Source: Stenogyne calaminthoides
Lineage: Eukaryota > Streptophyta > Magnoliopsida > Lamiales > Lamiaceae
Direction: 5' to 3'
Assembly: GCA_037126765.1 (NCBI GenBank)
Contig: JBBCBC010000043.1
Span: 4,216,001-4,280,000, forward strand
Length of the DNA: 64,000 nt
The notes below the pieces were generated by a model, which saw only the letters and a list, made by a program, of their open reading frames with translations, searched no databases and was not told the origin of the DNA. Shown here piece after piece: positions 34,521 to 46,345 of the stretch; the first letter of the stretch is position 1, and every line of letters begins with the position of its first letter. Position numbers and translations under genes: made by a program.

Positions 34521-34690
34521 GTACTTTTTTGCGGATTGGCTTGCGAACCCATATGAATGTTGTGGAGCTAATTGTAATGTGTGATAGGAAAGCATCATAT
34601 ATTATATATTTTAAGTTGTATGGGCTGAGTACCCCTTGTGCTCTTTCTAATACAATTCCTTTCTCTGATAAAAAAAATAAAATAAAATTT
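34521..34690 (+). mobile_element. LINE 3' tail fragment
   Basis: The plus strand reads FADWLANPYEC, the end of a LINE-type RNase H domain. It is followed by TGGGCTGAGTACCCCTTGTG, a near match to the 3' UTR of the LINE at 36849-37768, and an A-rich end. Copy 2 at 48471-48640. Confidence 0.6.
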
Positions 34691-35429
34691 AAGCATAAGC
34701 CAATATTGTAGCTAGCATTATATAACCAAATGTACATGTATGACTTCTGAACCTTGCTCAAGACATTAAGGAGGTGTTTTGAAATTCTATAAAGTGCTCA
34801 AAAAAAAAAGTGCTTCTGAGTTTTGTATTGAGTTTGCAAGCACCCCATAAACTAACACATTCTTATTATAACAACCAAGAGAGTTTCTCGTCCCATAAAT
34901 TTGGCCATAAATAGATTTAGTCACAAAATTAACTTTTCGTCGATTTAGTCCCAATTTTTCTGACAATGTACCATTCACGTCCCAAATTCCCCAAAAAACG
35001 CAAATCGACACCATATCCGGTTGCGGGAGTTGCACATGCCGGGTAAAATTGGGGGTTTCCGTCATAGGTGCTGACTGGGCTACAATGTTTAATTTAATTC
35101 AATAAATTTAAGGGGGAAAAAGAAGAAGAAATAGTCAGCTTCTTCCCTATTTCACGCCACCATGCATCACTGTTATTTAAGGAAAAAATTGGATTGAATC
35201 TATTTAGGGCCAAAGTTATGAACGATTTTTTATTTAAACTCGCCGCCTCTTGGCAAAATTGGGGAGGGCGACAACGTCAACGGATTTATGGATGAACAAA
35301 TTGGGGGAATGCCCGTTCTAAAAAATTTGGGGAAATACTTTTATTATATAATGATGTGTATGTCATTTAATTGTCAGGTGTGTTAAATTGTGAAAGAATT
35401 CCGTCTCATCTAAAAGTCCGAACTTGTAG
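34691..35429. other. Spacer, no gene recognised
   Basis: Contains TTTAGTCCC-type sequence near 34900-35050 that resembles one arm of the GGTCCC MITE families, but no clear ends. Repeated at 48641-49382. Confidence 0.45.
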
Positions 35430-35434
35430 AGAGG

Positions 35435-36819
35435 TGATAAGTAGGAAATTGTGCATATTTTTAGTTGTTTAAGTGCAATTTTATTGTAGTCGATTATGTT
35501 AGAATTGCATATTTTTCTACTTATGTGTATTTTGATGATGAAATTCTACACTTGATCTATTTGTTGTGTTTTTTGGTGATTTTAGGATCTTCTTGGAACA
35601 CTTTAATTAAGCCTGAGACGAGCTACATGAGAAGATATATTGAACCTGAGTTGATCGTTTTGATACGAAGAAAAACCCCAACACCGGAAGACTAGTGCTG
35701 GGCCACGCAACTATACATGAAATAATGCCCACGAGTCAAGGCCCATAATTTATTTGATTAGAGTTGACCAAATTGTTAATTGCGTGGAAAAGGCTACAGG
35801 CTTTGATTAAGCCCATGATTAAATAATAGTTGATCAAGGATATTGGCCACGTTATGCTGATAGATAAAAAAGGCTTTGACCAAAGCCCATGATGATACTA
35901 ATTGACCTAATACATATAAAGCCTTGGAAAGAAGAGTTGCAAAGCAGTTTTTGGAATAGATAGCAGAATCACGACGCCAACTTGGAGAGGGCATACAGGA
36001 CACGGCTGCGGTTTTGAGAGTCGTATTTAGTTAGTTTTATTTTATCCCAACTCCGGGAATTTCTGAACCCGTGCTTAATTTTGATGTTTTGATTCAAGAC
36101 GTTTATGATATTTGTTTTTGGATTGTTTAATTTATCTGGTTTAAATTCTTGCGTATTGGAATTAATTGATTTAGATTGATCACCTAGGTTAATTGTTTTA
36201 ATATGCCTGTTAAGTCTAAGCATGTAATCCGTGTAATTGTTATATGTGGAGACTCTTGGTAACAACTAGTGGATTCACTAGGGTGAATTAGATCAGGTTC
36301 TTACGGGTCGCGCTAAGTGTACTTGGGAATCTGTTTGCTCTCTATCCTAGGGTTTAATGCTTTTAACTGGGTTAAATCTACAGGCTAACCTAGACTGCTT
36401 AGTTAAAAAGGTTTTCTTGAAGGGGCATCTTTCATTTAAATAAACTTAAGGGATAGGACCGGGAAATCGAAGCGCTTTTGATTCCTGAGGGGCATTAATC
36501 TTGAAATCGGATAAAGTAAACGTTGAGGTTGATTTATCATGTTAAGCCGGGGGATGAATGAACCGCGAGTTGGGATACTTATCTATTATTGAATTTTATT
36601 TATTTAATTAATTGTTGGTTTCTTAGTAATTTATTATTTTTATTAGTAGTTATAGAAATCCAATCCAACCCCCCTTTTCTTGTTTGTCCCTATAAATTCA
36701 TACAATTAGCATAACAATTATTCTATGTTCCCTGTGGATCGACCCCTTACTTTCCACTACTACGAGTTAGTAGGGTAGATTTGGGTATTTATTTTTGTCG
36801 CACCTCGACAGTGCGGTCA
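35435..36819 (+). mobile_element. Solo LTR of a gypsy (Athila/Tat-like) element
   Basis: 1385 bp, TGATAAGTAGG...GTGCGGTCA, flanked by AGAGG at 35430-35434 and 36820-36824. Carries TTCCCTGTGGATCGACCCC and TCGCACCTCGACA near its end, familiar from plant Athila/Tat LTRs. No internal domain remains, so it arose by LTR-LTR recombination. Confidence 0.8.
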
Positions 36820-36848
36820 AGAGGTGCAGAATTAATTCGTTTATTTGA

Positions 36849-37768
36849 GCTATATATTTCCTAGATTATTTTTATTGTGAAGTGATAAAGGCAAGAGTGT
36901 GAGGGAGTTAGGGGAGTGGGGAGATGAGGGAGAATGGGAATGGAAATTAAATTAAATTGGAGAAGGAACTTTTTGAGTGGGAGGGTGATTTATATAACAG
37001 TTTACTTAATGTCATTAGCAGGTACAATCCGCGTAATGGGAAGGCTGATTCATGGATATGGATCTTGGAGAATGAAGGGATATACACTACGAGATCGGCT
37101 TACTCAGTGTTAGCCGAGAGAGCGGAGGAAAGTGGAGAATTAGATTCGTTGTGGAAGAAAGTTTGGAGTGCTCTTGTTCCAGGCAAAGTTAAAATTTTGG
37201 CTTAAGAGAGCATTCCTACAGAGAGTTGCAACAAAGAAAAACTTGCAAAGAGGGGAGTATTTGTTGGCCAAAATCTGTGCATGTTGTGTCAAAGCAATGA
37301 AGAAAATGAAAATCATCTTTTCGCCAAATGCACCTTTGTGTACAAACTTTGGACAAAACTATGGGGATGGCTTGGGATAACTATGGTCAGCCATACTTCT
37401 CTACATACCAACTTCTTATTGCACGGAGTTGCAAAACCTCGGAAAATCAAAGAAAAAGCATGGAACGCTTTGTGGTTGGGATTGGTATGGGGCACATGGA
37501 AGCACAGAAATTCGGTAATTTTCAATGGAACCACCCCCAAAGTTGAGGAATGTTTTGATCTCTTTCGTGTTAGAGTTTGGAATTGGATAAGAATTAGAGG
37601 TAGCTTGAGTTCTATTTACTGTGTTAACGATTGGATTGAAAACCCGATGATATGTTTAGAACAAGTATAGGCGCTGAGTTCACTTTGTAATAGTTGTACT
37701 TCTTGTATGGGTTGAGTACCCCTTGTACTCGATTCTATATATATTGTTGTTTTCCAAATAAAAAAAAA
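36849..37768 (+). mobile_element. 5'-truncated LINE with zf-RVT domain, copy 1
   Basis: CGTTTATTTGA is duplicated at 36838-36848 and 37769-37779. The element ends in an A-tract. The plus strand encodes LWKKVWSALVPGKVKILAWL, then the zinc-binding CMLCQSNEENENHLFAKC, then NALWLGLVWGTWKHRNSVIF, as in plant L1 polyproteins. A frame break near 37195 occurs in both copies; copy 1 has an extra 1-bp loss near 37244. Confidence 0.85.
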
Positions 37769-37874
37769 CGTTTATTTGATTTCCCTCAGCAAATTGTGTC
37801 AACTCAATGTCTAAAAATCTGAGTCTCCTGAATCCCCACTTTAAAATGGCACGTGATCGGCACATGGGTGAAAT

Positions 37875-38494
37875 CAGGGGCGGACGCAGGAATTTTTTTC
37901 AGGTAAGGCACAAATTAGTGGTGTCCTGGTGGGTGACACCTAAATTTTTATGTAATGTAAGCCATTATATACATACACTTGCAGGAGCAGTAAGTACCAA
38001 AAAGAAAAACAGAGCACACTAATATTGCCTAAACAAATTGATTCTTCTTCGCTATAAACAAAAACTAATATTGCCTAAACAATTTCTAGTGACCAAAACA
38101 CAATAACGTTAAATTGAAACCATCAATTTTTAATTTCTACTGATTTAAACTTGGAAAATTTTGGAGAAATCCCCAAACAAATTTACTTCGAAAAGGCGAA
38201 AACAAGCACGAAGAAATCTCTACTTCTTAGTTCAGTTCAATCGAGCAAAAAAGAGTCATAGAACACCGAGTCGGCCGACACCATGCCCTTCTTTCTCAAT
38301 TCTTGTTCACGCCGCAGAGGAGAGAAGAGAAGAGTTTGCTTGTTTTGAGAATTGGGGGAATACTGGAAGACCGTTGTTTGTTTAATTTTAATAAAAAATA
38401 ATTTTGAATTTTTTTAAGGGTATATATGGTACTTCATGTCAAAATTTGAGGTGGGGCACTTGCCCTCCCTGGACTAGGCGTACATCCGCCCCTG
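37875..38494. mobile_element. hAT-type MITE, copy 1
   Basis: 620 bp. Ends CAGGGGCGGACG and, inverted, CAGGGGCGGATG. Eight-base flanks GGTGAAAT (37867-37874) and GGTGAAAG (38495-38502) match at 7 of 8. A 74-codon frame inside (38161-38385) has no known domain. Copy 2 at 51820-52439. Confidence 0.8.
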
Positions 38495-38580
38495 GGTGAA
38501 AGGATGTCGTTTTGGGTGATTTCCGGCAACACGAGATGAAAATTGAGGAGTTTTAAGTAGTTATGGAAAATCAATCATTC

Positions 38581-38700
38581 CAAAAAATAGTTATGGGAGA
38601 ATAATTGAGCAATTCAAGTAGATATGAGACTAAATCATTCCAAAAAATAGTTATGGGAGAATAATTGAGCAATTCAAGTAGATATGAGACTAAATCATTT
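38581..38700. repeat. 60-bp tandem repeat, two copies
   Basis: 38581-38640 and 38641-38700 are identical except the last base. The duplicated region near 52528 has a single unit, so this changed after the large duplication. Confidence 0.95.
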
Positions 38701-39045
38701 CAAAAAATAGATGTTGAACAAAATAAAAACAAATGTGCAAAATTATGAAATCATTTGTGATTTAATCCCTAGCCGTGTGTATTAAAATACTACCCGCGCG
38801 AACTGAATATTTTGGCATGATTAAGAAGCTCTTATTCCATATAGCAAACATACCGAACCATACATTGCATAATACATATAAATGCGTGTAAGCACTCCAT
38901 TTCAACAACCCAAAAACAAAGACGACAAAGCAAATAAACAGTCTCACTCAAAACCCTTATTAAAAAGGCCCATGCATGCAAGCATGGGTCCAATAAGACA
39001 TAATTAAAAACATACGATGTAAATCATCCCAAATCTATATGTGTA

Positions 39046-39337
39046 TCAATCAACCCATTCGAAATTGTCACACCATGACCATGCAAAGTAGCCCTTCACT
39101 TTCACACCCTTGACTTCCCCATCCTTCTTGTTATAACTGCGATAATAATTAGGTAGAGTTAGCTAAAATAATTAAAATAATATAATTTATATTAAAAAAA
39201 ATTAATGACTAAAGATTAAATATATTACTCCATTGCTTTTAGGATATTGCCAAGATGATCTCGGTAATAATTCACCCTCATCTTGTCTCTACATGCGTCA
39301 GCAGCAGTAAGCTTGACATTCTTCAAATCAGCAACCC
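39046..39337 (-). CDS. GH1-C 3' half: beta-glucosidase exons 11-12, now downstream of CID7 exons
   Basis: Exon 11 is 39229-39337 (GVADLKNVKLTAADACRDKM...), exon 12 is 39049-39136 (YNKKDGEVKGVKVKGYFAWS, then WCDNFEWVD) ending at TGA 39046-39048 where GYT should start. The donor GTAATA of exon 11 is intact here but mutated in the twin at 53120-53121. Exon 10 and its ITENG nucleophile are absent because the duplication breakpoint lies at 39379. Exon 11 needs one nucleotide from the exon before, and the CID7 exon at 39469-39892 supplies exactly one, giving ETV-G-VADLK in frame across a 131-nt intron. These exons cannot form a glucosidase alone; they may be the C-terminal part of a fusion protein. 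Transcription is untested. Confidence 0.7.
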
Positions 39338-39379
39338 CTAAACACAACGATTAGTGCAATAATTATATTACTTCTCATT

Positions 39380-42323
39380 TGCTGCCACTTCGACAAAGTT
39401 AAATCATATAAACACACATAAAGTCATAAAGCAAGTAAAATCGAATGTTTTTGCCTCTAAAATATTACCGACTGTTTCTCCAGTTTCACGCCAGACTGGA
39501 GATGCATGAGCTGATCCCCGATTTAGCAGATTATCACCATAAATACCCTTCCCGCGGCCACTGTTATACGAGCTCGCCAAAACTTGTGGACTTCTACTTG
39601 ATCCAATACTAATGCCCAAAGAACCATTTTTTTCGTACTTCCATATACTGCTAGAATCTTGAGATGGCATTTTCCTTAATGCTGAAGTATAATCTATAGC
39701 ACCTCTTGATGGAATTGACGAAGTTCTGACTAGGTGTGCACTGTCCTTTACAGAAGACCGATAAGGAATGAGGTTTTGATGATAATCACCATCAGGCATT
39801 GCTAGACCATCTTGAGTAGGAAAATCCAAGGCTCTAAGGTTTGCAGTGGGCATGGATTTTGAATTAAATGTCTGATTGAAACCTCCATCAACCTGAAGCT
39901 CCATAATTATAACTATGGTTAAAACCATGTGAAATAATAAATTTTACATTGACATATAAGTCGGGCTATGACACAATGTCAGAAAAAATGACACGTAGGA
40001 ATAGGTTGCCTTTTGAAAGCCATTACTATTAAAGAATAAAGTAATAATGATGCAGTAGAATAAGGGAAGGAAATCCGCATATGATCACACAAAAACTGAC
40101 CATTCATGCAAATGTGTGGCCTTTTATTTATTTTTTTTTGATTCAATGATGCATGTTACGATCTCTAAGATTCTATTAAACATCCACCTGGAGACAATAT
40201 CACAATACAAGAAAGAACATTCAACAAAAAAATTTAGTACTCAACACAATGGCACACCCTTTAAAATTTTTACTCAAAAAACTACCAGGTCTGGGCTTAT
40301 CCAAAATGTAAATCTTTCATTTCTATTGTTTCCTAATGCTGTTAGAATTCATCTACAATAGTAAATAATCATATGATATGCAACCAAAAGCCGCAGAATT
40401 ATTACTAGACATAACATTAAAAATTGACCAGAAGTCAAGCAATAACAGTGAGGAAATAGCCTACCTCAAGCTGAGTGAGCATCTCGATCGTAAGCTTTAG
40501 ATTACCTCCAGTGGATAAAAATACCTCTGTAAGCCTTTCAGCAGCAAAACCAGGGAACTGTGAAGCTAAAAACTCGATAGGGCTCGCATCTGCATTGTCC
40601 AGCAATAGTTGCTCATTTGCCACATCAGCAAGAAAACGTTGACTGGAGTTACCATTATAAGGATGTCTTTCTCTTGCAAGAAGCTGATTGTTGCTGACGA
40701 ATTGTTTCTCCCAAGGTTTAGCAATAGAAGGTTGAAAACTTTTCGGTGATGGATATTCTCCATAGGATGAGATAGGGTTCTTCAGCCTTTCAGTAAAACT
40801 GTTACCATTAAGAGGTAAACTCTGCTGCCTCTTCAACATAAAGCCATTGCTAACAGGTGAAGAAGTATATCTAGAACCTTCATTAACACCAGACAATGAT
40901 AAGTTCGAAAAAGATGAGTTAATGATATCTCTATTAGCATCGATTCCCATGACCTTAAAGTCGGGAGTAATGTCATCCGGAAGCTGATGACGCCAATATT
41001 GTTGGGCCTCTTCGTCAGAGTTAGCAGAAGCTGAAGAATCTGATCTACCTAATACAGATTTTCCTGGGGTGGGTCCGGTGGGAGATGCAGCAGCAAATTT
41101 AGAAGATGCATCGGGAATCGTGATGCTTGCGACACGTGGCCTCAGAGAAGAAGGAACGAATTCCGTAGCATTTGGATTCAAACTTGCTTCAGCACCATGC
41201 TTCTTCATTTTATTATTCTTCTCCTTTTTCAGTATTTAGAAATGTAAATGAAGGGAACTCTAAATAAAACAGAAAAATCTTCGATGAAACAAAGAAGCTG
41301 CGGTGTCGAGATTGCATTTGACAAAACCTGCAGATGAAATAATTCTTCAAAGTCACACATCCATATACCAACCATTGCAGTTAACTTGCAATAAATTGAT
41401 TCGGATAGCATCAAGCCATGTATTTAGATAGAATATACAATTGATCAATTAAATGAAATATTTACATAGGTACAATCTTACCAAAACAAGACAAGCTACA
41501 GATTTTCCTTCTCTATAGTAAAAACCATTACTTGAACAAGTAGCAATAAATATCTAGCATTAAGATCACAATAAGCACATAGGGAAAAAAGCCAATAATT
41601 GCAATTGTCAAAAGCTACAATCGATGAACAGTAAAATTCATGATTATTGACCAAAAAAATCCAATCACTAATAACTGGAAACAAATAACAACAAGTCCAT
41701 GAGCTATAAAAATTGAACTCACTACAGAATTAATTCAAAATTCTACTGAATAATCACAAATTTCAGCAACCCTAAATCAAGCAAAACTTACAATAAAACA
41801 TAAATGAGAAGCAGCAAAAACCCAAGCTTATCTCAGTAGATCTCTAAAAATCTGAACCAAATATAATCATACGAATGAAAATAAAGTTTACGGATAAGGT
41901 TTCGGTGACCTACCTTTGTGAAGAAGCTCGGGGACGAAAGAAGCCATATGAATCACCTCCATTACCACCCAAAAGAAAACAAGATGAATTTTTTTTTTGG
42001 GGTTTTCAAATTATTTAAAGCAATCAAAATCAACTTTAGTGAAACAGCGATTGGGTGTATGTGTATCAGTACAAACTCAGAAGCAGAGAAAATCTGTTGA
42101 TTCCTTCAACACGTAAATTAATTTCTTGAGGTTTGAGCTAAGGGTTCTTTTCTCTCTCTAATCTCTCACTATTCAAGCTGCTACAAGCTTCTCATTTCTC
42201 TCCCAAATGTGAAGTATCTAGAATATTCTTTTTTGTGTTGATTTTTTTTTTTTTACGGGGGCTCCTGTTCCTTTTCTCTCTTGTTTTTAGACTTCTTTTT
42301 TTTTTTTTTAGAAATATTTTTTT
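39380..42323. other. 2.94-kb filler segment at the duplication junction (CID7 DNA)
   Basis: The only DNA between the two 11-kb copies. Its left edge joins after CTTCTCATT; the right edge is a T/A-rich stretch sharing TTTTAATTAA with copy 1. It carries promoter-like, 5' UTR and first exons of CID7 but no GH1 sequence. Confidence 0.85.
39469..41947 (-). CDS. CID7: CID7-like gene, 5' part (PAM2 and CUE domains), 3' end lost
   Basis: CID7 proteins bind the MLLE domain of poly(A)-binding protein through PAM2 and carry CUE, DUF1771 and Smr domains. Visible: exon 40465-41208, 248 codons from ATG 41206-41208, with PAM2 LNPNATEFVPSSLR at residues 10-23 and a CUE-like segment at about 205-248 (FLASQFPGFAAERLTEVFLS). 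Next exon 39469-39892 is phase 0 in, phase 1 out, S/R-rich, and matches the CID7 linker. Splice sites are canonical. An upstream exon candidate ends at 41914 with ATG at 41945-41947 (MASFVPELLHK); it may be 5' UTR or an upstream ORF. The DUF1771/Smr exons are missing because homology stops at 39380. A CT-rich leader lies at 42120-42210. Probably a partial copy of an intact gene elsewhere. Confidence 0.85.
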
Positions 42324-42406
42324 TTTTAATTAATGGTTAACCTTCACTTAATTAGAAAACAAAATCTAAATATGTTGATTAATTTCAACATGATAATATT
42401 ATATCT

Positions 42407-42904
42407 CGGAGTAGGTCCTGTGCACCGTGAGACCCAAATATATTTCCGAAACATGCAACTTGTTTACACTGAAACTTGCAACTTATTCATTTATGACAGT
42501 GAAAACAAGTTGCATGTTTTAGTGAAACAAGTTGCACGTTCAAAAATTGCACTTGATCAGTTGCATGGTGCGTCTGGTGGGGAAAAATATTTTTTTAGGA
42601 CAGTAACTTAGGGCGGGTTGTGTTTTAATGGCAATAATTTTACGAACTTGAAAATATAGGACGTTATATTTTAAAATATGTAAATATAGCGCAATATGTT
42701 TTAAAATCTGCAAATGCAGGACAATCGAGCCCGAATAAACCCAAATCATGCTAAAATATCACGTGAGATTTGGGCTTGTTCGGGCTCGATTGTCCTACAT
42801 TTACAGGATTTTAAATCATATTGTCCTATATTTACAATTTTTTAAACATATTTTCCTACATTTCCAATCCCGTAAAATTATTGTCTTTAAAACAAAATCT
42901 CCCC
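42407..42904. mobile_element. Copy-2 foldback element and adjacent 30-bp-unit hairpin MITE
   Basis: 42407-42578 matches 28403-28574; 42579-42904 matches 28575-28900. A few substitutions only. Confidence 0.65.
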
Positions 42905-44125
42905 TAAATTATGTATACAAGACCTTGCTTGTATGTCGTACCGTAAAATTATGTATAAAAGACCTTGCTTGTATGTCGTACCTGGAACCAGGCCCTGTAT
43001 GATTCAACAGCGGCTGCATGAGCAAGGAGCAAGTTTCTTCCAACAGTGTATGAATCTTTAGCTTGCTTTGTAACGTAATTAGAAGCGAAATGAGGATCAT
43101 CACTAGCTTCTGACATTAAGTCCATGGTTGGTTGATCAACAGCGCCGTATTTAACTAAATCAAGAGGTCTCTCCACTCCATTAAATCCTCTGTAAGGGAT
43201 GAAATTATACCCGGGTCGTTGAGGTTCTGTGTATTTGGAAAGCAAACTAGTTTCTGCTGCTTTCGCTGAGGTTGGCTTAACATTAGGGTCGAGTTTACCG
43301 GGTGGAAAAGTGCAGCCAACATATCCATGGATAGCGTAAGTGGATGGTTCGTTTAATGTGATCCAATGTTTGACACGATCGCCAAATTCCCAAAAGCAAA
43401 ATTCCGCATAATTGCAAAAATCATTGCTGTTATAATTAAATCATACACATATGTAAATTAAGTTAGCTTTTATTACAAAACCCTCTTTTTTTAGCCCATT
43501 CTCATCTAAAAATCTTTTCTATTAAGGATTTTTGTTTTTTTTTTAGTCAAGAGAATAATTTTTGGACCATTATATAACGAAGTCAACAAAAAATTGTGGT
43601 ATAAGCTTAAATTAAATTGTGATACGGACTAAAGTAATGGTGCAGTGAGATTGAAATAAGGGTGGTACTGGTTTAATTTAATTGTTCTACGGGTTGAAGT
43701 GATAGTGGTACGAGGTTAATTGAATGGTGATACGAGATGTATATATGGAGGTACGGGTTAAAACAATGAAAGAATGGAAAAAGGGTAGAGTTGGGCTGAA
43801 AAAATTATCTTGATTAAAAAAGAACAATACAAATTTTATGACACAAAAAACTTCTATTTTAATATTAGGCTATATTTAAACTCATCTCTACAATTTATAA
43901 GAAAATCATAAAAGTAAAATAAGATACAAATAAAAAAAAATAAAAAAATTAAATTCTTACACTATGTCTTTACTTATGAAACCACCATATTCTTGTTCGA
44001 GAGCAAAAGGAAGGTCCCAATGAAAGAGAGTGACGTAGGGTTCAATTCCATTGGCAAGGAGAGTGTTGATCAAATCATTGTAGTAGTCAACTCCTTCTCT
44101 GTTCACGCCAAGACTAAGCTTTCCA

Positions 44126-44127
<2 letters not shown>

Positions 44128-44187
<60 letters not shown>
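44128..44187. repeat. (TA)n microsatellite, long allele
   Basis: About 60 bp, between exon 5 and intron 4 of GH1-C, against about 26 bp in copy 1. Confidence 0.9.
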
Positions 44188-44190
<3 letters not shown>

Positions 44191-44222
44191 AATCGGAAAA
44201 CAAAATTAATTAATATTCAAAA

Positions 44223-44404
44223 GGGGGAATGTTTTTGAAGGACAGTAACTTAAGGGTTGTGTTTTAAGGACAATAATTTTACAAACTTGGATATGTAGGT
44301 CAATATGTTTTAAAATATGTAACTATATGATAATATATTTTAAAATGATGTAAACACGTGAAATTTCAGCCCTTTAAGTTACTATTCTAGAAAAATATTT
44401 TCCC
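44223..44404. mobile_element. Hairpin MITE, 30-bp-unit family, deleted (copy 2)
   Basis: Matches 30245-30459 but lacks the GATAATCGAGCC core segment. Confidence 0.6.
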
Positions 44405-44476
44405 TCAAGAAGAGGTTTGGTGCATGTGAGATCGATTCACTAAACTTCAATTAGTGTCTTTGGTTTATAATTTAAA

Positions 44477-44845
44477 GGGAAAAATATTTTTCTAGGATAA
44501 TAACTTTAGGAGGTTGTGTTTTAAAGACAATAATTTTGACTTGAAAATGTAGAACATTATGTTTTAAAATATGTAAATATAGGATAATATGTTTTAAAAT
44601 CTGTAATTGTAGGACAATTGAGCCCGAATAAGCCCAAATCGGGATGAAATATCATGTGAAATTCGGGCTCGATTATCCTACATTTATAGATTTTAAAACA
44701 TATTGTCCTATATTTACAAATTTTAAAACATATTGTCTTATATTTACAAGTTTTAAAATATATTGTCCTACATTTCCAAGCTCGTAAAATTATTGTCCTT
44801 AAAACACAACCCCCAAAGTTACTGTCCTTAAAACATATTATTCCC
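44477..44845. mobile_element. Hairpin MITE, 30-bp-unit family (copy 2)
   Basis: Matches 30532-30900. Flanks TAATTTAAA and TAATTTAGA. Confidence 0.75.
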
Positions 44846-45294
44846 TAATTTAGAAAAATTAACTCGCTTAAGAAATATTGGTATCAGTCTCATGGAACAA
44901 TAACGAAAAAATAATATCATATGCACAAGTTTTTCTGATTAATCAAATATTAGTGCGTACGTATAAATATATATGACTTAGATTACCCGGTAATATTCTT
45001 GACCATGATATAGAAAACCTGTATGCATCGAAACCCATGTTCTTCATCAACTTAATATCTTCCTTAAAATATAAATTGGTTTTAGTGAATTACTGATCGT
45101 ACATATATATAAAACACATTTTAGTTGAATTTCATCTCATTTAAAAGTCCGAGCTTATAGAAATGTGTTTAATTAATTCACTTATATCGTTTTCCTACTT
45201 GAATTTTTGAGGTTCATCAAGTAGTAAATTTAATATGGATGATGTTACTTTCAACGGGATTCGAACTCAAGACGTGTGCGTAAACCAAAGAATC

Positions 45295-45632
45295 GGGAAT
45301 AATATTTTTTTGAACAATAACTTGGGGGTTTGTGATTTAAGGACAATAGTTTTAAGGGCTTGGAAATGTAAACATTATTTTTAAAAATTTATGAATTTAG
45401 GACAATATGTTTTAAAATCTGTAAAACTAGGACAATCGAGCTCGAATAAACCCAAATCTCATGTGACAATTCAACCTGATTTTGGCTTATTCGGGCTCGA
45501 TTGCCCTACATTTACTGAACATATTGTCTATCTACATATTTTAAAACATATTGTCCTGCATTTTCAAGTCAGTAAAATTATTTTCCATAAAACACAACCA
45601 CCACCCCTAAGTTACTGTCCTTATTTTTTTTC
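45295..45632. mobile_element. Hairpin MITE, 30-bp-unit family (copy 2)
   Basis: Matches 31349-31690, with a cleaner right arm (CATTTTCAAGTCAGTAAAAT). Confidence 0.65.
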
Positions 45633-46048
45633 AAAGAATCTAATACCATAAAAGAATTTTATCTCATCTAGGTTGAACGAGGTCATGAACACGAGTGCGG
45701 GAGGGATACGATGCGGGTACGGGGATAAAATTTTAAAATATTTAGGGTGCGATTCGACAAGGATATGCCTATTTATTTATATTTTATTATATATAACACT
45801 TAATAATATTTAAATTTGTAAATCAAATGTATGTAATTCCCAATTTTCTATCATCCATTAGATAATCATATTCAATAATTTAATCTATTTAAGTAATAAA
45901 ACATCAATTGAGGTACCATCGGCCCAATAATTAATTATAATAGACAATTTAATTTAAAACAGATGCCAAATTGTCAATTTAAGTTACAATGCATAATAAA
46001 TTCTAATTAATCATGTCTAATCATTCAACATGATTTGCGCGTCATTAA

Positions 46049-46345
46049 GGCTCCATTTGGATGGATGAATTTGAAATTCATGGATTTCACAAACAAATCA
46101 CCACTCTCCAATGGATTTACAAATACTTAGATTTTAGTTGCTAGTTAAAAATGGAGGGATTTCAAATTCTCATCAAAACCTAGTCATTTGAAATCTCCCC
46201 CTCTACCCATTCCCTCTCTCTCCCCCCTCCACTCTCTTCCTATCTCTCCCATCTCTTGACAATTCATGATTTGAAATATATGCATTCTCACATGTATTAT
46301 TTTTCAAAGTCATTCATTTCAAATCCTCTATATCCAAATGGGGCC
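46049..46345. mobile_element. PIF/Harbinger-like MITE (copy 2)
   Basis: 297 bp, TAA at 46046-46048 and 46346-46348. Matches 32104-32400; here the left end reads GGCTCCATTTGGATGG, closer to the inverse of the right end. Confidence 0.8.

Larger units (their letters stand above)
28320..39379. repeat. Tandem duplication, copy 1 (11.06 kb)
   Basis: Nearly identical to 42324-53272, offset 14.0 kb at the left and 13.9 kb at the right. Starts TTTTAATTAATGG in GH1-B intron 6 and ends CTTCTCATT in GH1-type intron 10. Contains GH1 exons 1-6, shared MITEs, a solo LTR, a LINE tail and GH1 exons 11-12. Offset changes come from indels such as the 60-bp repeat at 38581 and the TA tract at 30183. Confidence 0.95.

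Noticed and set aside
34493..34761. Frames on both strands conserved at 48443-48711
   Set aside because: Conservation reflects the recent duplication; the DNA is a LINE 3' tail.
38161..38385. 74-codon frame inside the hAT-type MITE, present in both copies
   Set aside because: Preserved only because the duplication is recent; no domain, and MITEs are non-coding.
43993..44238. Frame containing a long YIYIYI run
   Set aside because: It is GH1 exon 5 antisense followed by a TA microsatellite.
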